Positions 34,601 through 46,900 of a stretch of 64,000 nucleotides of DNA are shown piece after piece (position 1 is the stretch's first letter; every line of letters starts with the position of its first letter). The DNA is taken from contig VZSR01002092.1 of the NCBI GenBank assembly GCA_013398615.1, positions 882,109-946,108 on the forward strand, given 5' to 3'. The DNA comes from Brachypodius melanocephalos (lineage: Eukaryota > Chordata > Aves > Passeriformes > Pycnonotidae). The notes under the pieces are model-generated. The model ran no database searches. It was not told the origin of the DNA and saw nothing but the letters and a program-made list of their open reading frames with translations. Made by a program: the position numbers and the translations under genes.

Positions 34601-36143
34601 AGGTGTATGCAGAAGGGAACAAAACTGAAACAATTGTGTAGTTATGAAGAGATTTCTGCTTTTTACCAGGCAGAATAATTGTGTATGGCAAAGAAAAAGG
34701 CCAGTTAGGGCAGGAGTTCAACAAGCAGTATATTTTGATGGATAACAAAGCCTCAGTGAACCAAGAAAATCAGCACCTCTTTGTATTTCGTGTCAAAAAT
34801 ACCATGAAAACGGGTAGCAATAAAAACATATTACAAGTGGATCTCTATTCTGTAAATTCATGTGTGTAACTTAGTATGCATTAACCTTGTTTTGGTAAGA
34901 TTGCTGCTGTTCCTAAACATCTTGAGGACTGGATCCTACTTTGTGGTAGACAACCATTACCTACTGAACTTAAAATTCCACTTTTTATGTACAAAGCATA
35001 AAGCACAAAATTATTATTTATGGTGATCCAATAGGTGCCTAAAATCTGATATGTTGTGTCTGACAGTGGCCAATAGAGGATTTTTCCATAACAAAGGTAG
35101 GAAAGAGGATAGGACCATGCAGTTGAATGTTTGAGCAATGTTTAGGATTTGGGATTTGCTGAACCAAAGGTTATATCCATGTGTTTGTATTTCGTAGTTT
35201 TTGGTCCTCATCTACATGAAATTGTTGAATACCTTTTCAACACATTTTTCATATTTATCATAAGCAGTGACAAAGCTTACTTAGGCATTTACAAAAACTT
35301 CTTCCATTTGTTAATATTTTTCCCCAATTGGGACTTCTTCCTGACCAGTTCATTTGAGATCCCCATGTTTCGCACAGTAAGAATAATAAAGGTTTTATAC
35401 ACCTTTATACTACATTTTATGGTTGTCTTTCTTGAAGTCAAAGAGTCCTAGTCAATCTGAGAGAAACTTTAATTAATCTTCTATTCCCCTGGGTTCCTGT
35501 CATGGAGAAAATGAAGATTGCTCAAGATGCTATAGGTGCTTTCTCCTTTGTTAGAGAATGAAATTTAGACGTGGAGCTTTTCATAAAAAGCAGCTTTTAC
35601 CTTGACTTTTTTTGCAATTGTTCTGTATTCATGTTGATGTGTGCTCTTCTGCATGTTCTGAGCAAGGACTTCACCCTCACATTTTTAGACTGAGTGTTTG
35701 TTGCAGGTCTGAGTATTATAAGTTGGCTGGTGTCCATGTGTAGAAAATTTGTAGCCATTTTTAAAATTTATTTTTGAAAGATGATTTTTAGTTGTGAATA
35801 ATTACAACTCAAATTTATAAACCCATTTCTTGTGGGAAGAAAAATCCCTCTCCTACTTTAGTGTGTACAGATTTTGGTGAATAAAATGGACGTTTTTAAT
35901 TTAGTCAAAGAAATCTTCATGGATCAATTCCTGGCAAAAATTAGGAATGGTTAAATAACCTAGTTTATGCACTCTTCCTTGTATGCAAAGAGATTTGAAA
36001 TAAATCAGTGAAAAAAAAATACATATATTCTGTATGGAGGTAAGGACTATTTTGTTTATATACATACCAGAGAATTTGTGTGCTTGGAAAGACATCCCCC
36101 TCCTGTTTATCTCCTGTGTGCAGAATACTTTTACAGACTAAGC

Positions 36144-36179
36144 AGCTGCTGAGTCACACTTTCACCAAATGATTGACAG
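36144..36179. promoter_or_regulatory. Candidate enhancer core: E-box, MARE/AP-1-like and PBX-MEIS motifs
   Basis: Within 36 bases are CAGCTG (36144-36149), TGCTGAGTCA (36147-36156; MAF/NF-E2/AP-1 type half-site with flank) and TGATTGACAG (36170-36179; exact PBX-MEIS/PREP composite). The flanking sequence is less AT-rich than its surroundings. Function is inferred from motif content only. Confidence 0.4.
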
Positions 36180-37340
36180 CCCTGTTTCTACGAAGATCTG
36201 GGAGACTTTCTCGCCTGTGTAACGCCCCTGGCTTAGGAAATGAAAGTATGACACAGCATTATAACTGACCTCATTGAAAATGCTGTAAGCAGCTGAGTGG
36301 AAATGTGTTTAGGCGGTCATGTAGGGCAAATCAAAATCTATCCACATTAAATTATTTATTGGCAGTGATGATTTGCTATTAAAGAAAGTAATATAGTAAT
36401 ATTCATTTCAGTGTGCTGAACTAGCAGTTTTGCAGTGCAGTTATTCAGAGGAAATTTTTTCTGAATATATGGGTAGTAATAGATCTGAGAGAGACATGGA
36501 GCTCTCTGTTGGCAGGGTTTCCTTAGCTCAGAAAGATATGTACATAACTAGGGTAATTAAGTCTAAGCCTAAATATTCTGCAATTTATAATACCAATATA
36601 TAACATGCATTGAATAGTTTATGAGTCCAAAATAAATTACAAGAAGCTGTAAATATTGTCTTCCTCTTTAAAAATGTAGGAAAATTTTGTTGTGGAACCA
36701 TAAATATGTTCAATACATTTATTTCTCCTTGGTATATAATGTTTTAAATTGGCTTTTCCTTGAACGTGTAAGTACATGCTTGGAGTATGACAAGCAGAAT
36801 CCAGTTTACATTTACAGAAATACCTGCAGTTATTACTTCCTTTAAAATCCTTTAAATAGTTAGTTATGTTGCTGTTAGAACAGAACTATTCTATAATAAG
36901 GACAGCTCTTCATGTTTCATTTAGCCATTCATTTGCTTTTTTTGTTTAATGTATAGGTATAATCTTTTAACAGAGATAGAGATTTACCTTTAACCAATGA
37001 GAATTTTACTGTCACTGGACAAACCTCAATTTTTTGAGGTTTATTGTACTCCTCTGGTATTCCATATAAAGTTTTGTCATGACATTCAGCAGAGAAAGAG
37101 TGACTGCACTTACTTGGTTGCTGCTGTAGAAGTGCTTATTACATCATTCTTCTGCTGGCCTTCTTTGGATTGCAAACAGATTATGACATGATTCAGGTCA
37201 TTTGGATTTTCTTGTAGTCCATAGGTACCTCAGTTGCCATGATATTGAGACTTCATTTTGTGGGAAACTTACTCATCTGAATACTCAAATAGGCTTTGGG
37301 TACATGGTTTTGTGCATGTGCTACAGTTTTTGCCAACTGT

Positions 37341-37376
37341 ATTTGATAGATTTCAAACTAGATTTGATAGATTTCA
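37341..37376 (+). repeat. 15-base direct repeat
   Basis: ATTTGATAGATTTCA at 37341-37355 and again, identical, at 37362-37376, with a 6-base spacer. Confidence 0.9.
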
Positions 37377-38689
37377 TGTCACTGTATTTTTGATGGAGTA
37401 TGTTGGAATAATATCCCTGGTATTTGACATAGGATTTTCACATGCCATACTAAGAGACATTACATGTTCCTTGTGGTATGGCATCAAAAAGTAACTATAA
37501 ATTGTACAACCTGTCTGAAGAATTTTAAAATACAGATGTTTCTTTCTATTAATATCTAGCATGTATAGAATACATAACAATGGCCTTTTTTTAGTTTAAC
37601 TCATGATTAGTACATATGTTGAACAATATGTATAACTGACACTATCTCAAATTAAGAAACACAAAATTTAGATCACAAAGTCTCCTTTTTATTCCACATA
37701 CAGATTTGCACAGGTAAGCTCATGCAGACAAGCTTAAGGAGATGGCTTCTGTTAATGAATAAGGAAGCTACAGGAAGGAATAGAATCCCTTCATCAGAAA
37801 TTTAACATCATTTAAAATACAATATGGCTAAATATTTTTAAGTAGGTGCACTAATTAGTACCAAAATAGGTAATATATTTTAAAAGAGAAGCATGGTTTT
37901 AGTGGAACTTTGGAGTCAATTGTGGCTAGTGAATGCTATTATGATATACAATTTGTTCCTTTCTGTTCTGATTGCCAAGTTATTCTTAATGTCATACTGG
38001 TTTACAGAATTCCTCAAGGTCATGATCTAATTTGATATGATTTTCAGGTTAACAGTCTGAAATAGAAAAGTCTAACAGAGAAACAAAATTGTTCAGATAA
38101 CATAAAAAAAATTGCTACAAGATGAAAGAAACGTAGGTTAATTATTTTATCAGTGTACTAGACCCATCATTTATACTTTTCTCTGAAACTTCACATTCTT
38201 TATTTTAATGTTGTTGGAATTGAATGTAACAAATACCATTTTTGATCAAATAGTAACTTGGTGACCCTGACTGTCATCAAAATGATCTCAGAAAGCATAA
38301 AAATTTAGAATTCTTCCTCTTGCAGATTTATAGGCCAATATCACTGGAGAGAGAATAACTGACCTAAGGAAAATCATACAAACAGAAAATTGAACAGAAC
38401 TGAGACTGTTGCTTTTCCACCCCCTCCATCTATTTCCCTTACCTGTAAGCAAGTAATGTTTTGTTCTGTTGCTCTTTGTCTGCTTCACTTCTTTAATTCT
38501 GCTTCAGGTCCAGGACCATTAGTCCTCAGATCAGATTGGCACATTGCCAAACCTTAATTATAAAGAAAAACTGATCTGTAGTTTTTGATTTTATGAAAAG
38601 TTTTGAAATGAACCTATAGGAATGCTTGAGAGAAAAAAAGTGAGGAGAGATGTGGAGGAAGGCTTATTAGGACTCACAGAGAGGTTACA

Positions 38690-39850
38690 AACTCATCTAG
38701 AGGCCAGATCATCACTTTGTTCATCAAATTTCCATTGAGTTCCTGTCATGGAGCCCATCCTGTGGTACGCTGTAGGCTGAGTTCTCTCCTGCGCGTGAAT
38801 AATCTTGTTGCCAGTCACTGGTGCAAAATGGTTGTACACCATCTTCCCAAAAATTGAAGGACCATTGAGTAAGACTACCTGTGACTGACACAAACCCCAT
38901 TTGGGCTCATTACTCATGTATTCCTGATGGTCCTTAAGTACTTTGCTACACAGAATGGGCCATACCTCTGCATACCCCTTGTCCTATCAGTCCTTTGCTG
39001 TTGTGACAAAATCCCTCCAAGGCATGGGAGGAAGAAGCACCAGCGTAGGACCTGGGTGCTTACTGGCCATGAGGTAGTATCAGAGTCAGGATATTGGCCC
39101 TTTGCTTGAGAATTGGCTCCTCTAAGAAACCTCCCTCTGTAGTTAAATGAGTGGTGAAATCTGTTTTCTACAGGCTGTAGAAAACTGCCTTGCCCAGCTT
39201 CCTTGGGACTCCCACCCACAGCCTGCCTGTTTGAGCTCATGTCTGGACATGCCATTGTTGCTTGTATGCTTGTGGTCATGTATGAGAATCTGCGTCCAGC
39301 CCTGTCTCTTGCAGTGCAGATTTGCTGGCTGTGTCCCTGGTGGGCCCTTGAACCTACACCTTGCATCCAGCCCTGCTTCCTGACTGGACCTTGAACTCAT
39401 GTGAGAGTCAGCCTTGGCCCTGGTGCTGTTCTGCAGGAGCACCTAGCTACAGTCCCCAGAGGGACCTTGGACCTGGTTCAGTACCTGTGTCTGGGTCTGT
39501 TGGTGAGCTGTGACCCTACCATCACCCTGGCCCTGCCAGCTGAGGGACTGCCCTGGTGCTGGGGGTGCTGGTGGTCTCTGCCTGCCTGTCTTGGGGTTCC
39601 CATAAGCTTCTAGCTCATCCTCTCTTGTGGCAAAATGTATCTGTCTCGTTTCTTGGTAGTGCCTAACTTCATTGACCAGCTTGGCAAAAGCATAGCCTCG
39701 GACCCAGCTCCTGATCTTCGTGATGTACAAACATTTTTCACTCCTAGGCAGATGGGTACACCTTCATGCTATCTGGGTGTATCTTTCATGACAACTTTCA
39801 GTACATGCAGCAGAAATAAATGTTTTTCTTCCAAAATTTTGTAGGACTCC
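38690..39850. mobile_element. Possible decayed retroelement (LTR-like) block, unclassified
   Basis: This block differs sharply from its AT-rich surroundings. It is GC-richer, with partly repeated phrases on the plus strand of the type GACCTTGAACT / GACCTTGGACCT / CCCTTGAACCT (39349-39475), and an AATAAA at 39818-39823 near its right edge. On the minus strand open frames cover much of it: 39143-39442 and 39443-39730 are in one frame, separated by a single TAG, with others at 38914-39366 and 38693-38917. I recognise no protein domain. An old LTR element or another lineage-specific repeat is the best guess; clear terminal repeats and target duplications were not found. Confidence 0.35.
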
Positions 39851-41913
39851 AAGATACCTTTTATTACTGTAGGGATTTTATATTTACATAGTAATATGTT
39901 GCTCATAGTCAAAGACCTTCACCAAGGATTTGGCCCCAAACCCTGCAGTTATTAAGAGAAAGGTGTGTGACTCTCTCTGTGTGGAGTCACTACAGGCTTT
40001 TGCAGGTAAACAAAATACTTTCTTACTTAGTGCTACATTTGGAAAAAAAAATAAGTAAGTCTGAAGCTCCAGCTGCTTATGATAAAGATGATATGATAGT
40101 AGATTATGTTGATCTATTTTCGAATTCATACCTCAGTTCATAGGTTTCTCTGTGAGCATCTAAGTGCAGCATTGTGTAAACAGCCTTTGCATACTGAAGT
40201 AGAGCTGTTAATCTTTCCAAACAATCACAAATCCACAAGCTAAGAGTATTGAAGAATAGTAAGACATTAAATTAGTTTATAGAGTGAAAGACATGCCAGT
40301 GCATTTATTGTAATGCCTTTTTCAAGTTTTTTTTCCTTATTATTGAATGAATTAAAGAGGGAGAATTCTACTCCAATGAATTAACAGTACTATACAAACA
40401 CTTTTGTTTTTAAAGCACATAGGGTTGAAGAGCTTTAAAATATTGTCTTATCAGGTTTCATGATTATGTACACACAAACAGATAAATAAACACTACCATG
40501 TGTAGATTATCATTGCTGTATTACACCATATAATTATTAAAAATATTTCAGTGGTAGAAGTTACAAATATTCTTGTTTTTATGTTACTGTAAAATGTATG
40601 CAGCCGTTGTATGATTCTTTTCAACTTTATCAGAACTTGTATGACTAATTTAGCCTTTTATCTATCTGTGGATAATCACGTAGAAGCTAGGCACACAGGA
40701 ATGCCGAACAGATAATATAATTAGTAGTGTAAATCTGAGTGGGCAGGCAGTTGGATTTCCTTCAGTCAGTTCTTCCTAGCCACTGTCTTTGAAGCTGTAA
40801 TCTTCTGAACCAAGCAAGATCTCAGGTTCCAAACACACATTAATGTCATTATAAGAAACTTTCTGTGGAGAGGTTGTGCTGCACTGGGGGTTACTGCTCC
40901 CACAGCCAACTGACTGGGAAGTTTCCTCATTTGTTCCAGTACAAAGTCAATAGCTTTCCAGGATAATTTTAACCAACACAAGCTGTTTTGCATAAAATGC
41001 ATAAAGCAAGCTCATATGACTTTCATCAATGTCAGCTCTGGGCAGAGTATATTTCACTGAATTTGTGATGACAAACATCTGGTTAGTGGTAACTGTTCTT
41101 GCAGCTGGGCTGAGTTGAGATACACGTGTCTTCAGGGGTGCAAATGATGGGAAGAGGAGAAGACACAAAGCGTGGTGGGATCTGCTTTACTTCTTTTATG
41201 GTTGGACTTCCTTTAGTGGGGCATGTGTGTCCTGACAATCTGTGGAGCCTGCAGGTTCCTCACAGGCATACAGATGTTAGGATCAGGACCCAAGTTCATG
41301 TTTTGTCATGCCCAGTGCTGGGTGAAACATTTCAAACTTACCTTTCTGTTTAAATACTCAAACAAAAATATTATCTTCATTAAAACTACTGAAGTTGCAA
41401 GACAGTGAAGACTAACAAAACTCTGTTTTCTTCTGGTAAAATTAGCAATTGTTGCTTACGCCAGGCAAGTTCAAAAGATAAAGGGTAAGAACACTCAAAT
41501 TTAAAATTATTTCTTTCTAATAATTTTCATTAATTTCTACAATCAGATAATGTTAATACTGTCCCTAAATATACAGGCAAATAGTGTAAAATTTTCCCGA
41601 GACGAGCTGACATAGGCTTTCATAATGACATATGCATTCTTAAGTGTAGCATTTCACTGTTCTCCACGCCTATAAATAAAAAAATATGTGGGCAGTAAGT
41701 GATATTTTTGTCTTTCTCATTTTATAAATCTCCTATTTCCAATGGAAATGAAACATTGAATAACTAACATTTGGTCTTCCTGGACTGCTTCTGATCTTTA
41801 TGATAGTATATTATTGAAGAAGATATTCCATAGTTCAGGTGTAGTAAATAGTTAGAATGAAATTTTAAATTTCAAAATCTGAAATTCTAACTCCATTAAC
41901 TCCATTTTGCTGG

Positions 41914-41952
41914 TCCTCTCCTTCCTCTCCTTTCTCTCCTTCCTCTCCTTCC
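41914..41952 (+). repeat. Polypyrimidine minisatellite
   Basis: About four imperfect copies of a CTCTCCTTC-type unit; pure C/T on the plus strand. Such mirror-like tracts can form triplex DNA. Confidence 0.8.
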
Positions 41953-42483
41953 ATCTTCCCACTTGACTCTCAAAACATGTTCTCCACTGTGTATGCCTTA
42001 CAGACTTTTGTTTCAATGCCCAGCTCAAATGTTTATCAAAATAATATTGTAAAATTTGTCCTTCACAGTTGCAAAGCATGACATACTCCAATGGGGTGGT
42101 TCTCTCATAAGATAACAATTGTGTAAATGAGGTGCAGATGTTGACTAACAGCAAATGCTGCCATACGAGTGGTGCAAGACAGACTCCACACTGAGGCATA
42201 TTTTCTGCTAATAGACTCTTAGTGCCTGTAGCTGATCACAGACTTTATTCCACACTATCTGTGCAATCCTTCATCTAAATTAAAAAGCCTGCTCATAACT
42301 TCCTGTGCATGCGCATTTGTGAATGAAATCAGTGACCGAGATTTTCTTTCTCTACAGGAGAAGTGTTTGACACAAGGCTTTAACTTCTTTTCTTCTGCCA
42401 ACTTTGACAATACCAGGAAATATTTTCCCAGGTTAAGATATAATTCAGTTAAAATCCTGGTTAGAATTTTATCTAGAGGAATT

Positions 42484-42523
42484 AAAAAAAAAAAAAAAAA
42501 ACAACAGAAAAAAAAAAAAAAAA
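42484..42523 (+). repeat. Two A-rich runs (A18 and A16) separated by CAACAG
   Basis: A homopolymer of 18, a 6-base break, a homopolymer of 16, then CAGAGAGAGA. Simple repeat. Confidence 0.9.
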
Positions 42524-43067
42524 CAGAGAGAGAACACTAAGTCTGGAGTCCAAAGAGCAGGTTCTAGTTAATTGGAAGCCTAAGAATCTGGTCTCCTTCC
42601 TTTGGTGGGTGGTAGTAATATAGTTATAATAATTAATCTGTTCTAACTCTGTAGCTAAAATTCTTCAGTGGGAAAAAATGTTACTTTGAAGAATGAGGTA
42701 AATACTTTATCCTAAAATGTTGTGTCTGTGGAAGAAATAGTTATTTTGCTAGTATTCATATATGGCTGTTAGGCATTAACAGTCATGTATGTTGTGAACT
42801 ATTATCTTGTTACTGCTTCCTCTCTTAATTTTTTTTTTTAAAAAATTAAATTATTCTTTCCTAAGAAGTCATATTTCTATTTTCTACCTTTTCTCGCAGT
42901 TGATGTAGACATTTCCTTTTTTAAAAAAATTTGGAGGTAGTAATTTTCTGTTGAAGATTTTTAGGTTAACTTAAACATACATGGAAAAAGAAGGCTCCAA
43001 ATGTGCAGAAGTGTTTGTATTTTGCTTCTGGAGCAATTAAAAGGTTTTCTTGAAGGTTGTATTAAAG

Positions 43068-43915
43068 GAGTCATAGAAAACAAAGTAGCTATTAAAAGAC
43101 ATCTAGTTCATCTTTTGTTCTCAGGACATGGATGGCTAAATCATTCTTGCAGAGATTAGTCTGGTTCTCCCTTTGTTGCAATTTAAGTCCACTACTCTCT
43201 GGTCTCTGCAGTCACCTTTGGCACATCTGAAGGCCATTATCATGTCTCTCCACAGTCTTCTCATTTGTAGGTGGTAAAGAGCCTGGTCCTTTGGATGTTT
43301 CCCAGGCTCAGGGAGCTCTTCTTGTTTTCCTCTGTTCTCTCACTGTTTAACTTCTGGCATACCTGGAAATAATGCTTCTGACGGAAGATAGTACTCCATC
43401 TGAACAAAGTCCTTCTACTGACCCTTTCTGAGGATGATATTTACTTTTCTTGCAGCCTTGTGGCATTGCTGGCACATGTTCTGTGACGCATTTCCATCTC
43501 TGATCCCATTTCTAGAACTGCTGTCCATTCATCCCCGTCTTATATTTGTTCTGTTAGTTATCCCCAAGTGCTACGCTTGGATTTGTCCATAGTAAAGCAC
43601 TAAACTATTCCATTTGTTTAATGACCACATGCATCTTATTTTGGTAATGCATTCTTTCTATTTCTTCAGTTATCCTTCTGAACTCAAATCCTATGGTCTG
43701 CATAGGTCTTACACCTTTTCCAAGCACCGCATCCTTTGCAAACCTGATGTGAGTGCTGTTAATTCCACTGTGCAAACCACTAAGGAAAATACTGAAAGTG
43801 CCATATCCGGGACAAGTAGGGTAAATTGTGATGGGTATGGAATGTCCTGGTCAGTGTCTCCTCCTTCCTGCAGCTCTCAGGACAGGTGTGGTGTGGACAG
43901 ATGGTTATTCTACTG
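43068..43915 (-). mobile_element. Decayed CR1/L3-like LINE fragment
   Basis: The plus strand follows the reverse complement of a CR1/L3 3' region for about 850 bases. Marks are AGTCATAGAAAA at the left edge, TTGTTGCAATTTAAGTCCA, ATTATCATGTCTCTCCACAG, AATTTGTCC-type phrases near 43575-43600 and TTTGCAAACCTGATG at 43734-43748, in consensus order. There is no open reverse transcriptase frame and many small indels. This is an old copy, clearly more diverged than the one in the SLC38A2 3' UTR. Confidence 0.7.
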
Positions 43916-46900
43916 ATGGGCTGTGACCTGAGCGAGCTCAAGTGAAATTGTGCCGAACCATCCAGATCTGGGAGATCTGAATCTCTTCAGCAACAGTGCT
44001 GATGAGGGTCCTCATAAAGCCCAAAGCCAAAATGACCAGAGCCTGAAGCATCAATGGCTTTTCCACAGAACCAGGAGAGTTATATTTTCTCTGGTCCCTC
44101 TGTCTTTATGCTTCTGGATGCAGAAATCACCTCTATAGAATCATAGTAGAACTTAAAAAAATTATCATAATTTAAACTGTTTTGTGAAAAATTAAATTGA
44201 GTTTGGCCTAGTTTCTCTAAAAAACAAAAAAATGCATTCTTAGGTGGGGGGAAGAAGGAAAGAGTTAGAAATATGAGCAGGAAGTAGAAGTGTTGTTGGG
44301 ACAAACGTTCAGGAACTAGAGCTCTTGTAGTGTTCAGAATAAACCATGGTGTTTAAGTTTTCCTACTCGTGGAAAATCTTGTTAATTTTCACTTTTAAAA
44401 GCATAGATTCAATTTCCCCCCTCACTTAAATGCTATAAATGGTATGTTTCATTAGAAAATTGTATTTTTCTCAAAAAATATCTACAAGGGGTTTTTTTTT
44501 GCTTTTCTCACTGCTTCTCCATGAAAAAAGCCACCAGATCTATTTTAGCTTCAGAGTAGTTATTTTGAATTTCATGCATTTTAAACTACATTTCTCTTAC
44601 AGTTGTTTTTTTCAATAAATTCCAATAAATACATACTATACAAGAATGGTCTTTTGACAAAATATTTTGTTGCAAAAACTGCCTTTCTTTCTTAGAGCTT
44701 CCTGTAAAATCTTTCCTTATCCAAACTCATGATAAAGATGAATTTGCTGTTCTTGCTAGCAATTATTGCACTCTTTTCCAAGGCCAGTTACAACAAAATA
44801 AATATTTAGAGCTGTGCGTGCAGTTACCTTTTCTGTCATTCAGCTCAGCATATGAAACAGTTGAGATCCACAAGGAAACATTTTAATATGTTTTGCTCTC
44901 ATCAGCCTTGAAATTAGCTACAAAAATAATGCACACTTATACATAACTCCTTTGTTATAGGCATGGCATGGCAGGATTCCTGAGACCAAACTCAGATTTT
45001 TGCAAGGGCTCTTCATAAGTACTTACTTATTTAATGGAAGTAAAGTTAGCAAATACCACACCTGCTATGTATTACATGGTTTCTAAAGTATAGCCCTGCA
45101 TTTCCTTTGAAAGGAGTAAGCATGGAAAAATTACCTTAAAAATGATGTGTCAACCAGGTAATTTTCCCTTAAGATATAATTGATTCATAGATTGCTGCTG
45201 TGTTACTCAGTGAACAACAATACAGCCTGATATGGAGCATTGTTTTGCTTTATGTTGATATTCTCCTTGACTGAGTGACACTGCGTTGTATCAGCATAAT
45301 AAAACCAGAATCATTCAACAGCACCTCAAACATTACAATAATTAATAAGTGATTTGGGGCACAAAAAATACTGAGTTCTGGCACAGCCACAGTTTGAATG
45401 GATCGACCTGAATTTAACTCAAAATTTGCACAATATGAGACTAGTCTGAAAGGGAGCAAATGTCGTCACCAAATCAATGACATATGACCACAACAGAAGC
45501 ACATTTGATGGGAAAAGGAAATTGATAAATCCAAGACAATAAGATAAGGCAGTGGTCTCTTCATGGTTTATTAAAGTTGGGAAATGTGTAACTTAAGAGA
45601 CTAACTTGCTCCCTATTTTTGCTCTCGTTCAAAGCTGGTAGTTTGCATTTCAAGCAGTATTGTTACTTGAAAAGTTGAAACTTAAATGATTATATTCTTT
45701 TTTTTTTCCACTTTGTGATGTGTAAATCAAAGTACAGGCTTATTTTTGTTGTTACTCTTTCACCTTTTACCTCAAAACCCAGATACTCTTTGGTCTGGAA
45801 CATTCTATTCTGTTTGTTCCTGAGTACCAGGTGATGTTGACTGACTGAAAAACATGAGTTAGCAGTAACTGAAGTTTAGGCCTGACTTTGTTAGCCCATA
45901 TGAGACTAGCCCACCTATTTATGGCATCTGCTAATGGGGTGAAAGGACTGACTTACACAGGCTTTTGTCACCTGCCTGCAACTTTCTTCCAGCTGTAAAT
46001 ATTTATCCCCCTGTCTAGCTCTAATCTCCATCAGAACTGAATGTCTGGTTGCTCACTAATATTATTCTGTCAAAATTATTTAGGTGACTTTAAATACTCC
46101 TAGTGGGAGATTAAAAAACAAACAAATGAAAAATAACCACTGAATCAAATTTGACAGAACTGGGCTAGAGGAGACTATGCATGCAGTGCATCTCCCCTGG
46201 GATGGAGGCCTGAAAGAGCAGCTTGGGGACATCTGTATGGGTGACCACTGACTCTGAATGTGCCACAGCCACAGGAGTTTATCTGACAGGCTTGTCTTTA
46301 AATCTAGCCTCACCTTCAGTGCATTTTTCATTTAAGAGAAAAGTGTGAGGTGACAGCAGCATCAGCGAAATAGCAGCATCAAAACATCTAAAGGAACAAA
46401 CATTCCCAAGTAAAGGAGGTATTTTTTAGCTGTAATGTTTAGGCTTAGGGGTGGAGGAGATAAGTTACTAATCTATTTTAATGCCTGTGATTAACTTGCC
46501 TTTGGAAGTCACAACTACTGCTAAAAACATGGTGACTTCTCACCTTCACTGAAGGTTTTATAGAAGCTTGGAGCAGTTTTTCACACCTCTGCACAGCTGC
46601 TCCCCAGCCCACTGGAGGGTATTTCTCAGGATGTCAGTCTGTGTTAAGAAGATAATGCCAGTTCAAGGAATCCTGCCTCCAGTGACAAGTGAAGCAACCA
46701 TTGAGACAATAATGTCTGAAAGTGTTGTAGAATAAATATGTTAAAATGCTCTAAAAATTATTTGGAAGACCAAAGATGACTAGGTACAGGTGGGACTCTT
46801 TCTTCAACTTTTCAAAGACAAATGATCTGAAAATATGCACATTTATTATGCTTTCCAACATGACAAAACAAGAGTGTCCAAATTTTGTCTTTGACTTTCA

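Larger units (their letters stand above)
31700..38650. other. Intergenic DNA upstream of SLC38A2
   Basis: AT-rich, no coding exon recognised. 32380-32500 is pyrimidine-rich on the plus strand. 36140-36180 holds a cluster of transcription-factor motifs listed separately. 37341-37376 has a 15-base direct repeat. Confidence 0.55.
39851..43060. other. Intergenic DNA, no gene seen
   Basis: AT-rich with a purine/pyrimidine minisatellite (41914-41952) and two A-rich runs (42484-42523). No exon recognised. Confidence 0.55.

Noticed and set aside
44130..44150. AGAATCATAG motif resembling a CR1 3' end
   Set aside because: Only about 10 bases match and the sequence beside it does not continue into CR1.
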